Part shown: positions 43,602 to 52,737 of the stretch, in pieces
How positions within the stretch are numbered: the stretch's first letter is position 1
Layout of the letters: the number at the start of each line of letters is the position of its first letter
Assembly: GCA_905201685.1 (NCBI GenBank)
Contig: CAJKOW010000002.1
Location: 1-64,000, forward strand
Source: an uncultured Bacteroides sp.
GTDB taxonomy: Bacteria > Bacteroidota > Bacteroidia > Bacteroidales > Bacteroidaceae
Direction of reading: 5' to 3'
DNA: 64,000 bases
Translations under genes and position numbers: made by a program
The notes under the pieces: generated by a model
Seen by the model: only the letters and a program-made list of their open reading frames with translations
The model's database searches: none
What the model was told of the DNA's origin: nothing

Positions 43602-45923
43602 ATGAGACACCTATACTACACCCTACAGACCCTGCTCCGCGGACATGGCGGCACCGTGGAGAAACTGGTTTCACTTACGTTGGGACTGGTAATGGGCGTA
43701 CTGCTCTTCGCACAGATAGCCTATGAGCTGAGCTTCGACCGCTTCTATCCGAACCCTGACACACTCGTCATGCTGCGCATGAGGAACGCGACCAAGGGAG
43801 TGCCCGAACCCGAATACAACTACAGTACCTACCGCCCCGCCGCGGCCAACCTCAGCGAGGCCTTCCCCGAACTGGTGGAGAGCGCTTGCCTGACCGCCGC
43901 TTTCTGGAAGCCCACCTTCTATAAGGACGACAAGAAACTGGAAGACATCCAGACCCTCTTTGCCGACACGGCCTACTTCGCCACCACCGGCCTGACACTG
44001 CTTCAGGGCAACCCGAACGACCTGAACCTGATGGGCAACGCCTTCATCTCCGAAAGCAAAGCCCGTGAGCTTTATGGTGATGAAAGCCCCATCGGCAAGG
44101 TACTTTCCGTGGAGAAGCTGTTCAACGTCACCATCCGCGGCGTTTATGCCGACGTGCCCGGCAACACCATCATGCCCCACGACCTGCTGCTGTCCATGGC
44201 TGCCATGGACTGGGGCTACGGGGCAGGAACATGGGGAACGAACAACTTTTACGGTATCTTGTTCCGACTGAAGCAGCCCGCCGATGTGGACGCCATGAAC
44301 AGCCGCATTCAGAAGGCTGTGGAGCAATATACCGACACCCACCTGGGCGACGACGTGGTGACAGAGTACAGCGTCCTGCCCTTGTATAAGGTTTACCGTT
44401 CCTTTCCCGACAGCACGAGGCGGTTGGTCATCCTCGGCGTGCTGGGCTTCTCCATCTTCTTCGTGTCCATCCTGAACTACGTGCTGCGTGCCGTGGCCGC
44501 CATGAGCCGGCGGGCCAAGCAGGTGGGCGTGCACAAGTGCAGCGGTGCCGACGGCTGGCACATCCTCTCGATGTTCCTCTGGGAAACGGGGCTGCTGGTG
44601 GCGGCTTCCATCGTGTGTGGCGGACTGTTGCTTTGGGTGCTGCACGAGCCGGTGGAAGAACTGTTGGGCAGCCGCCTGACCGACCTCTTCACGTGGCAGA
44701 CGCTCTACGTTCCGCTGGGCACGGTGCTGTTGCTCTTCCTCGTGGCGGGAGTGGTGCCCGGTCGAATCTATGCCCGCATCCCCGTGACGCAGGTGTTCCG
44801 CCGCTATACCGACGGCAAGCGTTCGTGGAAGCGGGGGCTGCTGACGGTGCAGTTCATCGGCGTGGCGTTTATCGGCGGGTTGCTGCTGACTACCGTGTGG
44901 CAGTATCACGACCTGATGACCCGCAGCGTGGGCTTCCGTGCCGAAGGACTGGCCATCGGAATCGTTACGGGCGACATCCAGCGGGCGCAAGGTGTGGCCG
45001 ACGCCATCCGTCGTGAGCCTTATGTAGAGGCCGTGGCGGGCAGTGGAAACAATCTGCTGGCTCATTACAGCACCAACCGACTGACCGACAATCAGGGTAA
45101 CTTTATCTGCCCCCTGCACTTCATGATGATAGAAAAGGAGATGCCCCAGGTGGTAGGCATGACGCTGCTCGAAGGCCATTGGCCGCAGCATCGGGGCGAA
45201 GCCATCGTAGGGCGCACTACGGTAGAGACGCTAAAGTGGGGCGATACCGCCATCGGCCGTCAGTTGCCCATCGACCTCTCCTGGTCGGGACTGGAAGAAC
45301 CGGCCATCGTAACAGGCGTGGTAGAGGATGTACGCAACATGGGCTTCTTCCAGGAACAGACCTGCACCGCCTTCATCCTGAACGACCGCATCCGCACCTT
45401 CAACGTCCGCCTGAAGGCCCCGCTGGACGAGAACCTGAAGCGTCTGAACGCCTTCGTCAAGTCCACTTATCCCAATCTGGCACTGGAGTTCACCACCTAT
45501 CAGGACGTCCGCCGCGAGCAGAATGCCAGTGTTTCGGCCTTCCGCAACACGGTGTGGGTCACTACCGCCTGCATCATCCTTATCGTGCTGATGGGGCTCA
45601 TCGGCTACGTTAGCGACGAGACGCAGCGCCGCAGCAAGGAGATTGCCGTCCGCAAGGTGAACGGTGCCGAAGCCTCCGACATCCTGCGTCTGCTCTCGGT
45701 GGACATTCTGAAGATAGCCGTCGTAGCTGTAGCAATAGGCATGGTAGCGGCGTGGTACGTCTCCGGACAGTGGATGCAGCAGTTTGCCGACTGCCGTCTG
45801 CTTTCGCCCGTGTGGTATGTTCTGCTCGCCCTCCTGCTGCTGGTGCTCGTCGTGGCAGTGGTGGTGCTGAAGGCGTGGCGGATAGCGAACGAGAATCCGG
45901 TGCTGAGCATTAAGAGTGAATAG
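43602..45923 (+). CDS. ABC transporter permease, MacB/FtsX type (copy 2)
   Basis: A 773-residue paralogue of the first permease, sharing the N-terminal LLRGHG and SLTLGLVMGVLLFAQIAYELSF, the KQVGVHKCSGADGWHIL and RRSKEIAVRKVNGAEASDIL FtsX motifs, the RRYTDGKRSWKR loop and the same C-terminal NENPVLSIKSE. The periplasmic parts differ more than the membrane parts. The two permeases probably form a heterodimer with the ATPase between them in the gene order. No outer-membrane factor or membrane-fusion protein gene is present here. It is the last gene of the cluster. Confidence 0.9.
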   Translation: MRHLYYTLQTLLRGHGGTVEKLVSLTLGLVMGVLLFAQIAYELSFDRFYPNPDTLVMLRMRNATKGVPEPEYNYSTYRPAAANLSEAFPELVESACLTAAFWKPTFYKDDKKLEDIQTLFADTAYFATTGLTLLQGNPNDLNLMGNAFISESKARELYGDESPIGKVLSVEKLFNVTIRGVYADVPGNTIMPHDLLLSMAAMDWGYGAGTWGTNNFYGILFRLKQPADVDAMNSRIQKAVEQYTDTHLGDDVVTEYSVLPLYKVYRSFPDSTRRLVILGVLGFSIFFVSILNYVLRAVAAMSRRAKQVGVHKCSGADGWHILSMFLWETGLLVAASIVCGGLLLWVLHEPVEELLGSRLTDLFTWQTLYVPLGTVLLLFLVAGVVPGRIYARIPVTQVFRRYTDGKRSWKRGLLTVQFIGVAFIGGLLLTTVWQYHDLMTRSVGFRAEGLAIGIVTGDIQRAQGVADAIRREPYVEAVAGSGNNLLAHYSTNRLTDNQGNFICPLHFMMIEKEMPQVVGMTLLEGHWPQHRGEAIVGRTTVETLKWGDTAIGRQLPIDLSWSGLEEPAIVTGVVEDVRNMGFFQEQTCTAFILNDRIRTFNVRLKAPLDENLKRLNAFVKSTYPNLALEFTTYQDVRREQNASVSAFRNTVWVTTACIILIVLMGLIGYVSDETQRRSKEIAVRKVNGAEASDILRLLSVDILKIAVVAVAIGMVAAWYVSGQWMQQFADCRLLSPVWYVLLALLLLVLVVAVVVLKAWRIANENPVLSIKSE

Positions 45924-45942
45924 GGGGGAGTTTTACTTTTTT

Positions 45943-45971
45943 TCGGGCACGGATTACATGGAAAGACACGG
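45943..45971 (+). repeat. Partial copy of the GGCACGGATTACA repeat
   Basis: GGGCACGGATTACATGGAAA-GACAC matches the left inner arm and start of the loop of the element at 6942-7089 (GGCACGGATTACACGGAAA-AACAC), without the facing arm. Confidence 0.55.
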
Positions 45972-46029
45972 ATTGTTTTATTCAACGCAAATTCCTGGCA
46001 AGAATCATCGGCCATACAATAAATCTCTG

Positions 46030-46037
46030 TAACTTTG
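46030..46037 (+). promoter_or_regulatory. Possible -7 element before the TlpA-like gene
   Basis: TAACTTTG matches TAnnTTTG, 50 bp before ATG 46087. The -33 element is not clear. Confidence 0.4.
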
Positions 46038-46086
46038 ACCCCCGATAACATCGTGGTTATTGATTTAAGTTAATAAGAACAGAGAT

Positions 46087-47214
46087 ATGAAAAATGTGTA
46101 TATGATGCTGCTTGGTGCAGGCTTGCTGACTGCCTGCCAACCAGCGGCGAAGATGGATGTCAGCGGCATGCTGAATGGGATTGAAAGTGATACGTTGCTG
46201 GTCAACCACAGGCCGGTAGGCGAGGGGGAGGCGCAGCTCGATACAGTGCCTATGCAGAACGGGCAGTTTGCCTTCAATGTGGGCGACAGCGTGCTGAAGC
46301 AAGTCTACATCTACGCCAAACCTTCGGGCAACGGCGCTATCAGTATGCAGGCTTTAGGACTGATACTACTGCCCGGTCGCCCCGTCACGGTGAGCGGCAC
46401 GCTGGAGGATTACCGTTTGGGCGGCGACGCCTTCTACGAGGCTTGCAACGAGCTGAACGACCAGCTGCGCCCCTGCATCCTGAAGCTCGATTCGCTTCGT
46501 GAGGTATGTATGCAGATGGAGAAGGACGGGATTCCGTCCGACAGCATCCGCAAGGCTTATACGCCTTCACGAGAGTTCCTGGACCGTATGCAAGACCTGC
46601 GCTGCGACTTTATCCGGAGCCATGCAGATCAGGAGGTGGCCGTCTATGCGCTGTCGCGCGACTTGTCGATGCAGAGGGTAGGCGAGATGCTCGACGTAGT
46701 GGCCGAGCCTGTACGTACGGGGGTAATGGCGCCCTTGTATCGTCAGGTGAAGGAGGGTTACGACAAAGAGATGGAACGTCGTGCGGCAGCCGAGTGGGTG
46801 AAGGAAGGCAATCCGGCTCCCGACTTCACACTGAAAGATCTCAAGGGCAATGACTTTACGCTTTCTTCGCTTCGTGGCAAGTATGTAGTGCTCGACTTCT
46901 GGGGCAGTTGGTGCGGCTGGTGCATAAAAGGTGTGCCCGACATGAAGAAGGCTTACGCCAAGCATAAGGCCAAAGTGGAGTTTGTAGGCATTGACTGTCG
47001 CGACACGGAAGAAAAATGGCGTAAGGCCGTAGCAGAGCACGACATGCCCTGGCTGCACGTTCGCAACGAGGGAAAGCCCGATGTATCGGTGCTTTATGCC
47101 GTCCGTGGCTATCCGACAAAGATTGTTCTTAGCCCCGAAGGCACGATTCTGAAGATTGTGGTAGGCGAGGACCCCGAGTTTTACAGCTATTTGGATGAAT
47201 TGCTGAATTCTTAA
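46087..47214 (+). CDS. TlpA-like thiol-disulfide oxidoreductase lipoprotein with DUF4369-type domain
   Basis: A 375-residue lipoprotein with lipobox LLTACQP. Residues about 20-120 form the DUF4369-type beta-domain common before Bacteroidetes thioredoxin modules (VSGMLNGIESDTLLV). A helical linker follows (about 125-235). The C-terminal AhpC/TSA/TlpA domain begins GNPAPDFTLKDLKGNDFTLSSLRGKYVVLDFW, and its active site is WGSWCGWC. The cis-proline segment is RGYPTKIVLSP. It acts in the periplasm, probably as a reductase for disulfides or haem-pathway cysteines. It stands alone between the transporter cluster and the Nramp gene. Confidence 0.9.
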   Translation: MKNVYMMLLGAGLLTACQPAAKMDVSGMLNGIESDTLLVNHRPVGEGEAQLDTVPMQNGQFAFNVGDSVLKQVYIYAKPSGNGAISMQALGLILLPGRPVTVSGTLEDYRLGGDAFYEACNELNDQLRPCILKLDSLREVCMQMEKDGIPSDSIRKAYTPSREFLDRMQDLRCDFIRSHADQEVAVYALSRDLSMQRVGEMLDVVAEPVRTGVMAPLYRQVKEGYDKEMERRAAAEWVKEGNPAPDFTLKDLKGNDFTLSSLRGKYVVLDFWGSWCGWCIKGVPDMKKAYAKHKAKVEFVGIDCRDTEEKWRKAVAEHDMPWLHVRNEGKPDVSVLYAVRGYPTKIVLSPEGTILKIVVGEDPEFYSYLDELLNS

Positions 47215-47274
47215 AAACAATTAGCCCCTGCCGTTGTTACACTATGATTAACGTTATGCTAATCTGTAGTTGAT

Positions 47275-48540
47275 ATGAAGAATATATGGAATGACTTGAA
47301 GCGGAAAGACCATAAACGTTATCTGGGTGGTCTGGATGTCTTCAGATACATCGGTCCCGGACTGCTGGTGACGGTAGGATTCATCGATCCGGGCAATTGG
47401 GCTTCGAACTTTGCGGCGGGCTCCGAGTTTGGCTATTCGCTGTTGTGGGTGGTTACGCTGTCCACGGTGATGCTCATCATCTTGCAGCACAATGTGGCGC
47501 ATCTGGGCATCGTGACGGGGCTTTGCCTCTCCGAAGCGGCTACCCGATACACGCCGTCGTGGGTGTCGCGCCCCATTCTGGGCACGGCGGTGCTGGCTTC
47601 CATCTCGACCTCGCTGGCCGAGATTCTGGGCGGAGCCATCGCCTTGCAGATGCTGTTCGGCATCCCCATCGTATGGGGGGCGGTGCTGACTACGGCCTTT
47701 GTGCTGGTCATGCTGTTCACCAATTCGTACAAGAAGATAGAGCGGTCCATCATCGCATTTGTGTCCGTGATAGGGCTTTCGTTCATTTACGAGCTGTTTC
47801 TGGTCAAGATAGACTGGCCGCAGGCCGTGCAGGGGTGGGTGACACCTTCGTTCCCCGACGGAAGCATGATTATCGTGATGAGCGTGCTGGGCGCCGTGGT
47901 GATGCCCCACAACTTGTTTCTGCATTCCGAGGTCATTCAGAGCCACGAATACAACAAGCAGGACGACGCTTCTATCCGCAAGGTGCTGAAGTACGAACTG
48001 TTCGACACGCTGTTCTCCATGATTGTGGGCTGGGCCATCAACAGTGCGATGATACTGCTGGCGGCATCCACCTTCTATCAGGCAGGTGTGCAGGTCGAGG
48101 AACTGCAACAGGCCAAGTCGCTGCTCGAACCGCTGCTGGGCAACAATGCGGCAGTCGTCTTTGCCCTGGCGTTGCTCATGGCCGGCATCTCGTCCACCAT
48201 CACCAGCGGCATGGCGGCAGGCTCCATATTTGCCGGCATCTTCGGCGAGTCCTACCACATCAAGGACAGCCACTCGCAGATAGGAGTGGTGCTCTCGCTG
48301 GGCATTGCCTTGCTGATGATATTCTTCATAGGCGACCCGTTCAAGGGGCTGCTTATATCCCAAATGGTGCTGAGCATTCAGCTGCCTTTCACGGTGTTCT
48401 TGCAGGTCGGCCTCACCTCGTCGCGCAAGGTGATGGGGCAGTATGTCAACAGCCGCTGGAACGCGCTGGTGCTGTATGCCATCGCAGCCGCGGTGACTGT
48501 GCTGAACCTGATGCTGCTGTGGGAGGTGATAGCCGGATAA
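47275..48540 (+). CDS. Nramp-family divalent metal transporter
   Basis: A 421-residue inner-membrane transporter, expected to import Mn2+ or Fe2+ with protons. The first helix has the metal-binding DPGN motif (GFIDPGNWASNFAAG), and the sixth helix has MPHNLFLHSEV, whose methionine is characteristic of transition-metal selectivity. About eleven helices are visible. Magnesium-type Nramp variants lack this methionine, so Mn/Fe is the better prediction. The start is ATG 47275, 60 bp after the TlpA-like gene. The gene is followed 45 bp later by a C_GCAxxG_C_C protein gene. No clear MntR or Fur box was recognised. Confidence 0.93.
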   Translation: MKNIWNDLKRKDHKRYLGGLDVFRYIGPGLLVTVGFIDPGNWASNFAAGSEFGYSLLWVVTLSTVMLIILQHNVAHLGIVTGLCLSEAATRYTPSWVSRPILGTAVLASISTSLAEILGGAIALQMLFGIPIVWGAVLTTAFVLVMLFTNSYKKIERSIIAFVSVIGLSFIYELFLVKIDWPQAVQGWVTPSFPDGSMIIVMSVLGAVVMPHNLFLHSEVIQSHEYNKQDDASIRKVLKYELFDTLFSMIVGWAINSAMILLAASTFYQAGVQVEELQQAKSLLEPLLGNNAAVVFALALLMAGISSTITSGMAAGSIFAGIFGESYHIKDSHSQIGVVLSLGIALLMIFFIGDPFKGLLISQMVLSIQLPFTVFLQVGLTSSRKVMGQYVNSRWNALVLYAIAAAVTVLNLMLLWEVIAG

Positions 48541-48585
48541 GAAATGTGTAAAAAAACGAAAGTATAGAGTTATAAGGAGAAAACA

Positions 48586-49041
48586 ATGGAATTGGAAGAA
48601 CGTATCGGAAAGGCGGTCGAGCTTTTCAAAAGTGGTTTTAACTGCTCGCAGTCGGTAGTGGTAGCTTTTGCTGACATGTATGGCTTCACCGAAGAACAGG
48701 CATTGCACATGTCGGCATCGTTTGGCGGCGGCATCGGGCGCATGCGTATGACGTGTGGCGCGGCGTGTGGGCTGTTTATGCTGGCCGGACTGGAGAAGTG
48801 TGCCCTCGAAGGCAAGGACCGCACCAGCAAGGCCGAAAACTACGCATTGGTGCAGCGGCTGGCCGAAGAATTCAAGAAGCGGAACGGATCGCTGACCTGC
48901 GCCGAACTGCTGGGGCTGAAGAAGCCCGAAGGCAGCAGCATGCCCGAAGAACGCACGGCTCAGTACTACGCCAAGCGCCCCTGCGCACGCATGGTGGAAG
49001 AAGCTGCCCGCATTTGGGTGGAACATCTGCAAGGGAAGTGA
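48586..49041 (+). CDS. C_GCAxxG_C_C family protein
   Basis: A 151-residue cytoplasmic protein with the defining cysteines: FNCSQSVV, the MTCGAACGLFMLAG segment (CGAxxG), TCAELLG and the C-terminal RPCARMVEEAARI. This family is thought to bind a metal or Fe-S cluster and is often linked to redox proteins. In this window its neighbour is the Nramp metal transporter, which supports a metal-related role (inference). ATG 48586 has an AAGGAG Shine-Dalgarno 6-7 bp upstream, unusually strong for Bacteroidetes. Confidence 0.88.
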   Translation: MELEERIGKAVELFKSGFNCSQSVVVAFADMYGFTEEQALHMSASFGGGIGRMRMTCGAACGLFMLAGLEKCALEGKDRTSKAENYALVQRLAEEFKKRNGSLTCAELLGLKKPEGSSMPEERTAQYYAKRPCARMVEEAARIWVEHLQGK

Positions 49042-49844
49042 TGTTTCCCTGATTTCCCGTTACGACAGCATCGTTTGTCAGCCGATGCCGGACCGTATGT
49101 CATCGCTCGTCACATGCTTTGTTAGCGCAGCTCACATTGCTTGTCGTGGACGATAGCATTTGCCGTGTCCGCTTAGAGTGTCATTCTACAGAATCCAACT
49201 TCTTATAATATAAAATAAAATTACTATTTTGCAAAATGGGCATCATAGACGTTGAGGGCTCATTTTAGGGCTCAGGTTCACTATGAGCCTTCCCTACGGG
49301 TCAATTTTCAATAAATAACTGATTTTCAGACGAGTGTACAAAATCTACAATCGGGTGCTTGTAGGCGTAATACCTTCTCGACAAAGGGAACGAAAGTGTT
49401 AAAACAAGCCTATAATATAATATAATTTCTTAATTCAAAGAACGATTGGTGATAAAGAATGGCAAATGAATCGACATTTGCGTACTGCGTTACTGATCTT
49501 TTTCATTAGTGAAAACTTTTCAATGATTTGCTTTTAAAAATAGACAGTCATATACAATATAAATATTTACAAAATGTCGCCGAATGGCCTAAAAACGACC
49601 CCATAGGGAAGGCTCATAGTGAGCCTGAGCCCTAAAATGAGCCCTAACTTTTTGTAATAATCTGATGTATAATGATTTAAGTTTTTGAGCTGGGGTAAAT
49701 AGACAACTTCGAGGTTTTAATATATTTACAAATTATTTGTAACATACAACTTCTTAGTTATTTACATAATGGATAAACATGAAAGCATAATGCGATTTTA
49801 CACGTCTGAAAATTTCTCCGTCATAAACGCTTCACGACCATTGA
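49042..49844. other. Gene-free 800-bp interval containing an inverted-repeat-bounded element
   Basis: No credible gene on either strand. Apart from the inverted-repeat element (49251-49648) the flanks show only ordinary AT-rich sequence on the right and unremarkable sequence on the left. Confidence 0.65.
49251..49648. repeat. Element bounded by 48-bp near-perfect inverted repeats
   Basis: The left arm 49251-49302 and right arm 49597-49648 are reverse complements apart from two or three substitutions and two single-base indels. The shared sequence includes AGGGCTCATTTTAGGGCTCA and CTATGAGCCTTCCCTA. The 294-bp centre has no ORF. No obvious target-site duplication flanks the arms. It could be a non-autonomous transposable element, an invertible segment or a regulatory RNA structure. 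Confidence 0.8.
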
Positions 49845-50159
49845 TCAGTCGTAATATTCAATCTTCATCGCATCGCTAACCGGAAAGTCTTCGTGCAAGC
49901 CGTCGCCGTACTGATAGACAAGCTTGAGACCGCGATAGACGGAAGGCACCTTCAGGCTATCCAGCAGATGCCACTTGGGTCTGCCGAAGTCATACGAGCT
50001 TCTGTCCAACACAATGCGGTTCGACACATAATCGAACCGGTAATAACCTCCGCCGATGCAGTGTTCACCGGGCTGTAGCAAGTCTTTATGCTGACAAACC
50101 ATGCCCAGGCGGAAATATCCGTCTTGGGTGATAATGAATTTGGGTAATGTCATATTCAT
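49845..50159 (-). CDS. Small hypothetical protein
   Basis: A 104-residue protein with no signal peptide. It is rich in aromatic residues and glycine (ITQDGYFRLGMV, HCIGGGYYRFDYVSNRIVL, GRPKWHLLDSLK, LKLVYQYGDG), and the composition and alternating pattern suggest a small beta-fold. I do not recognise a family. Support for a real gene comes from protein-like composition and the absence of a better frame on the other strand. Starts at 50159 (MNMTLPKF) or 50153 (MTLPKF) are both possible. It is isolated, with gene-poor sequence on both sides. Confidence 0.6.
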   Translation of the reverse strand: MNMTLPKFIITQDGYFRLGMVCQHKDLLQPGEHCIGGGYYRFDYVSNRIVLDRSSYDFGRPKWHLLDSLKVPSVYRGLKLVYQYGDGLHEDFPVSDAMKIEYYD

Positions 50160-50533
50160 GTTGCAGTTGATGGTTTCAGAGTCTGTTCCATTATTCCTTA
50201 AATATCTGAATCAAGTTTTGCGACATGTGCAGAACTCGAAAAATGAATCACAAAACCGGTCCGGCCGATCAGCAACATAGCGGCAGTACATGTCCTATGT
50301 ATGCTGAATCCCAAAGGGCATCCTTTGGCTGTTTCATCCGCAAAATTGGCATTATTTTTATTTTTTCCTCTCAATTTTCCGCTTTTTCTTACATTATCAG
50401 GAAAAAAAAGAGTAAAAACGTGCTATAGAACATAAAAATAACTATATTTGCAGCTGAAATAATATCTGAATCAACTGATAAACGCGACTCAGACATTATA
50501 AAGCATGTCTAACTAAACTAAAATTTGAAGAAA
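50160..50533. other. Gap with the promoter region of the winged-helix gene
   Basis: About 370 bp without a convincing gene; a 67-codon plus-strand frame at 50225-50428 has no protein-like features. The right part holds a TATATTTG -7 element at 50443-50450 followed by CAG, 84 bp before the next start. Confidence 0.5.
50443..50450 (+). promoter_or_regulatory. Possible -7 element of the winged-helix gene
   Basis: TATATTTG followed by CAG matches the commonest Bacteroidetes -7 sequence. A clear -33 TTTG is missing. Confidence 0.5.
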
Positions 50534-50734
50534 ATGTTAAAAGAAAAAGCAGGCGAAATTGCTGGAAAGATTTGGAATGCACTGAATGGAACCGAAGGAC
50601 TGACTGCCAAGCAACTGAAGAAAGCAACTAAGTTAATTGACAAAGATATGTTCTTGGGACTCGGTTGGTTGTTGAGAGAAGACAAAATCTCAGCAGAAGA
50701 AGTAGAAGGTGAACTGTTCTTCAAGCTGAATTAA
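50534..50734 (+). CDS. Small winged-helix protein (DUF2582-like)
   Basis: A 66-residue protein whose sequence EIAGKIWNALNGTEGLTAKQLKKATKL and FLGLGWLLREDKISAEEVEG matches the small winged helix-turn-helix family PF10771/DUF2582, common and highly expressed in Bacteroidales. It may bind DNA or RNA, but no target is known. ATG 50534 is chosen over a TTG 9 bp upstream. It has its own promoter and a strong downstream terminator, so it is a monocistronic unit. Confidence 0.82.
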   Translation: MLKEKAGEIAGKIWNALNGTEGLTAKQLKKATKLIDKDMFLGLGWLLREDKISAEEVEGELFFKLN

Positions 50735-50764
50735 GCAGACGAGATTCATAAAAGTATTAAGAAA

Positions 50765-50808
50765 AATGTGTTGATGCAGTGCTTTCTGTTATCAACACAT
50801 TTTTTTTG
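50765..50808 (+). terminator. Rho-independent terminator
   Basis: An 11-bp stem AATGTGTTGAT/ATCAACACATT (50765-50775 and 50791-50801), a 15-nt loop and a run of eight or more T. It ends the winged-helix gene just before the lepA promoter. Confidence 0.9.
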
Positions 50809-50879
50809 CACCTGTATTTTTCCTTCTGACGGCTCTTGTCTGCTCGAAAGAAAAAAATACTCAAAACAGGTTTCAATAG

Positions 50880-50911
50880 TTTGTACGCCTCTTAGCTTTT
50901 CACTATCTTTG
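50880..50911 (+). promoter_or_regulatory. Bacteroidetes-type promoter of lepA
   Basis: TTTG at 50880-50883, exactly 20 nt, then TATCTTTG at 50904-50911: a textbook match. The -7 element lies 26 bp before ATG 50938. Confidence 0.8.
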
Positions 50912-50937
50912 CACACCCAAAAAGAGAACTATTGAAA

Positions 50938-52719
50938 ATGAAGAATATACGTAACTTTTGTATCATTGCCCACATTGACCACGGGAAATCGACGCTGGCA
51001 GACCGATTGCTGGAATTTACCAATACCATACAAATCACCGAAGGACAAATGCTGGATGATATGGACCTGGAACGCGAACGCGGTATCACCATTAAAAGCC
51101 ATGCCATCCAAATGGAATATGTATATAAAGGTGAAAAATATATTCTGAACCTGATTGATACTCCGGGACATGTGGACTTTTCGTACGAAGTGTCGCGTTC
51201 CATAGCAGCTTGCGAAGGTGCCTTACTCATTGTCGATGCATCGCAGGGCGTACAGGCGCAGACCATCTCGAACCTCTATATGGCCATCGAGCACGATCTG
51301 GAAATTATTCCCGTCATCAACAAATGCGATATGGCCAGTGCCATGCCCGACGAAGTAGAAGACGAAATCGTAGAACTGCTGGGATGCAAGCGCGAGGAGA
51401 TTATCCGCGCGTCGGGCAAGACCGGCATGGGAGTCGAAGAGATTCTGGCCGCCGTCATCGAACGCATCCCCCATCCCGAAGGCGACGAGAACGCCCCGCT
51501 GCAGGCCTTGATTTTCGACTCCGTATTCAACTCCTTCCGCGGCATCATCGCCTATTTCAAAATCGAGAACGGCGTCATCCGCAAAGGCGACAAAGTGAAA
51601 TTCTTCAACACGGGCAAGGAATACGACGCCGACGAGGTAGGCGTGCTGAAAATGGATATGGTGCCACGCGACGAGCTGCGCACAGGCGACGTAGGCTATA
51701 TCATTTCGGGCATCAAGACCTCGCGCGAAGTAAAGGTGGGCGACACCATCACACACATTGCCCGCCCGTGCGACAAAGCCATCGCCGGCTTCGAGGAAGT
51801 AAAACCGATGGTCTTTGCCGGTGTCTATCCCATCGAGGCCGAGGACTTTGAAGACCTGCGTTCGTCGCTGGAGAAGCTGCAGCTGAACGATGCTTCGCTG
51901 ACCTTCCAGCCCGAGTCGTCGCTGGCGCTGGGATTCGGTTTCCGCTGCGGATTCCTGGGCTTGCTCCACATGGAGATTGTGCAGGAACGACTCGACCGCG
52001 AGTTCGACATGAACGTCATCACCACCGTGCCCAACGTATCCTATAACGTGTACGACAAGCAGGGACACGTCATGGAGGTGCACAACCCCGGCAGCATGCC
52101 CGACATCACCATGATCGACCACATCGAAGAGCCCTACATCCGCGCGTCGGTCATCACGACCACCGACTACATCGGCCCCATCATGACCCTCTGCCTGGGC
52201 AAGCGTGGCGAACTGGTGAAGCAGGAATACATCTCGGGCAACCGCGTAGAAATCTACTACGACATGCCGCTGGGCGAAATCGTCATCGACTTCTACGACA
52301 AGCTGAAGAGTATCTCCAAGGGATATGCCTCGTTCGACTATCACCCCAACGGCTTCCGTCCGTCAAAGTTGGTGAAGCTTGACATCCTGCTGAACGGCGA
52401 ACCGGTCGATGCACTTTCTACGCTGACCCATTTCGATAACGCTTACGAACTGGGACGTCGCATGTGCGAGAAGCTGAAAGAACTGATTCCGCGCCAGCAG
52501 TTCGAAATAGCCATTCAGGCAGCCATCGGCGCCAAAATCATAGCCCGCGAAACCATCAAGGCCGTCCGCAAGGATGTGACCGCGAAGTGCTACGGTGGCG
52601 ACGTGAGCCGTAAGCGCAAGCTGCTCGAAAAGCAGAAGCGGGGTAAGAAACGCATGAAACAGATCGGAAACGTGGAAGTGCCGCAGAAAGCGTTCCTGGC
52701 GGTACTGAAGCTGGATTAA
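50938..52719 (+). CDS. lepA: Elongation factor 4 (LepA)
   Basis: A 593-residue translational GTPase that back-translocates or rescues stalled ribosomes and helps 30S biogenesis. G1 AHIDHGKSTLADRL, G2 RERGITIKS, G3 DTPGHVDFSYEV and G4 NKCDM are present. Domain II starts near 190, and the family-specific C-terminal domain has KLKSISKGYASFDY and ETIKAVRKDVTAKCYGGD with RKRKLLEKQKRGKKRMK. ATG 50938 gives the canonical MKNIRNFCIIAHIDHG start; a TTG two codons upstream is disfavoured. It has its own promoter and terminates before the antiporter gene. Confidence 0.97.
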   Translation: MKNIRNFCIIAHIDHGKSTLADRLLEFTNTIQITEGQMLDDMDLERERGITIKSHAIQMEYVYKGEKYILNLIDTPGHVDFSYEVSRSIAACEGALLIVDASQGVQAQTISNLYMAIEHDLEIIPVINKCDMASAMPDEVEDEIVELLGCKREEIIRASGKTGMGVEEILAAVIERIPHPEGDENAPLQALIFDSVFNSFRGIIAYFKIENGVIRKGDKVKFFNTGKEYDADEVGVLKMDMVPRDELRTGDVGYIISGIKTSREVKVGDTITHIARPCDKAIAGFEEVKPMVFAGVYPIEAEDFEDLRSSLEKLQLNDASLTFQPESSLALGFGFRCGFLGLLHMEIVQERLDREFDMNVITTVPNVSYNVYDKQGHVMEVHNPGSMPDITMIDHIEEPYIRASVITTTDYIGPIMTLCLGKRGELVKQEYISGNRVEIYYDMPLGEIVIDFYDKLKSISKGYASFDYHPNGFRPSKLVKLDILLNGEPVDALSTLTHFDNAYELGRRMCEKLKELIPRQQFEIAIQAAIGAKIIARETIKAVRKDVTAKCYGGDVSRKRKLLEKQKRGKKRMKQIGNVEVPQKAFLAVLKLD

Positions 52720-52737
52720 TACCCCTAATAACCGCGG

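Noticed and set aside
43671..45191. A 506-codon minus-strand open frame in the second permease gene
   Set aside because: Antisense shadow of a real gene, with low-complexity His/Gln/Gly content and no family motif.
45943..45971. Possible second sigma-54 promoter (GGCACGGATTACATGG)
   Set aside because: GGCACG is followed by AT rather than GC at the required 10-bp spacing, and the sequence is better explained as a copy of the 6.9-kb repeat.
47220..47264. Possible metal-regulator operator before the Nramp gene (ATTAGC...GCTAAT)
   Set aside because: The arms are 6 bp and 32 nt apart, and nothing close to a Fur or MntR consensus is present.
47254..49032. A 592-codon minus-strand open frame over the Nramp and C_GCAxxG genes
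   Set aside because: It runs across two well-supported genes and their gap. The His/Arg/Gln-rich translation shows no motif.
50225..50428. A 67-codon plus-strand frame between the small hypothetical protein and the winged-helix gene
   Set aside because: Mixed polar start and a Lys-rich hydrophobic tail, no start context, overlapping the promoter region. It looks random.
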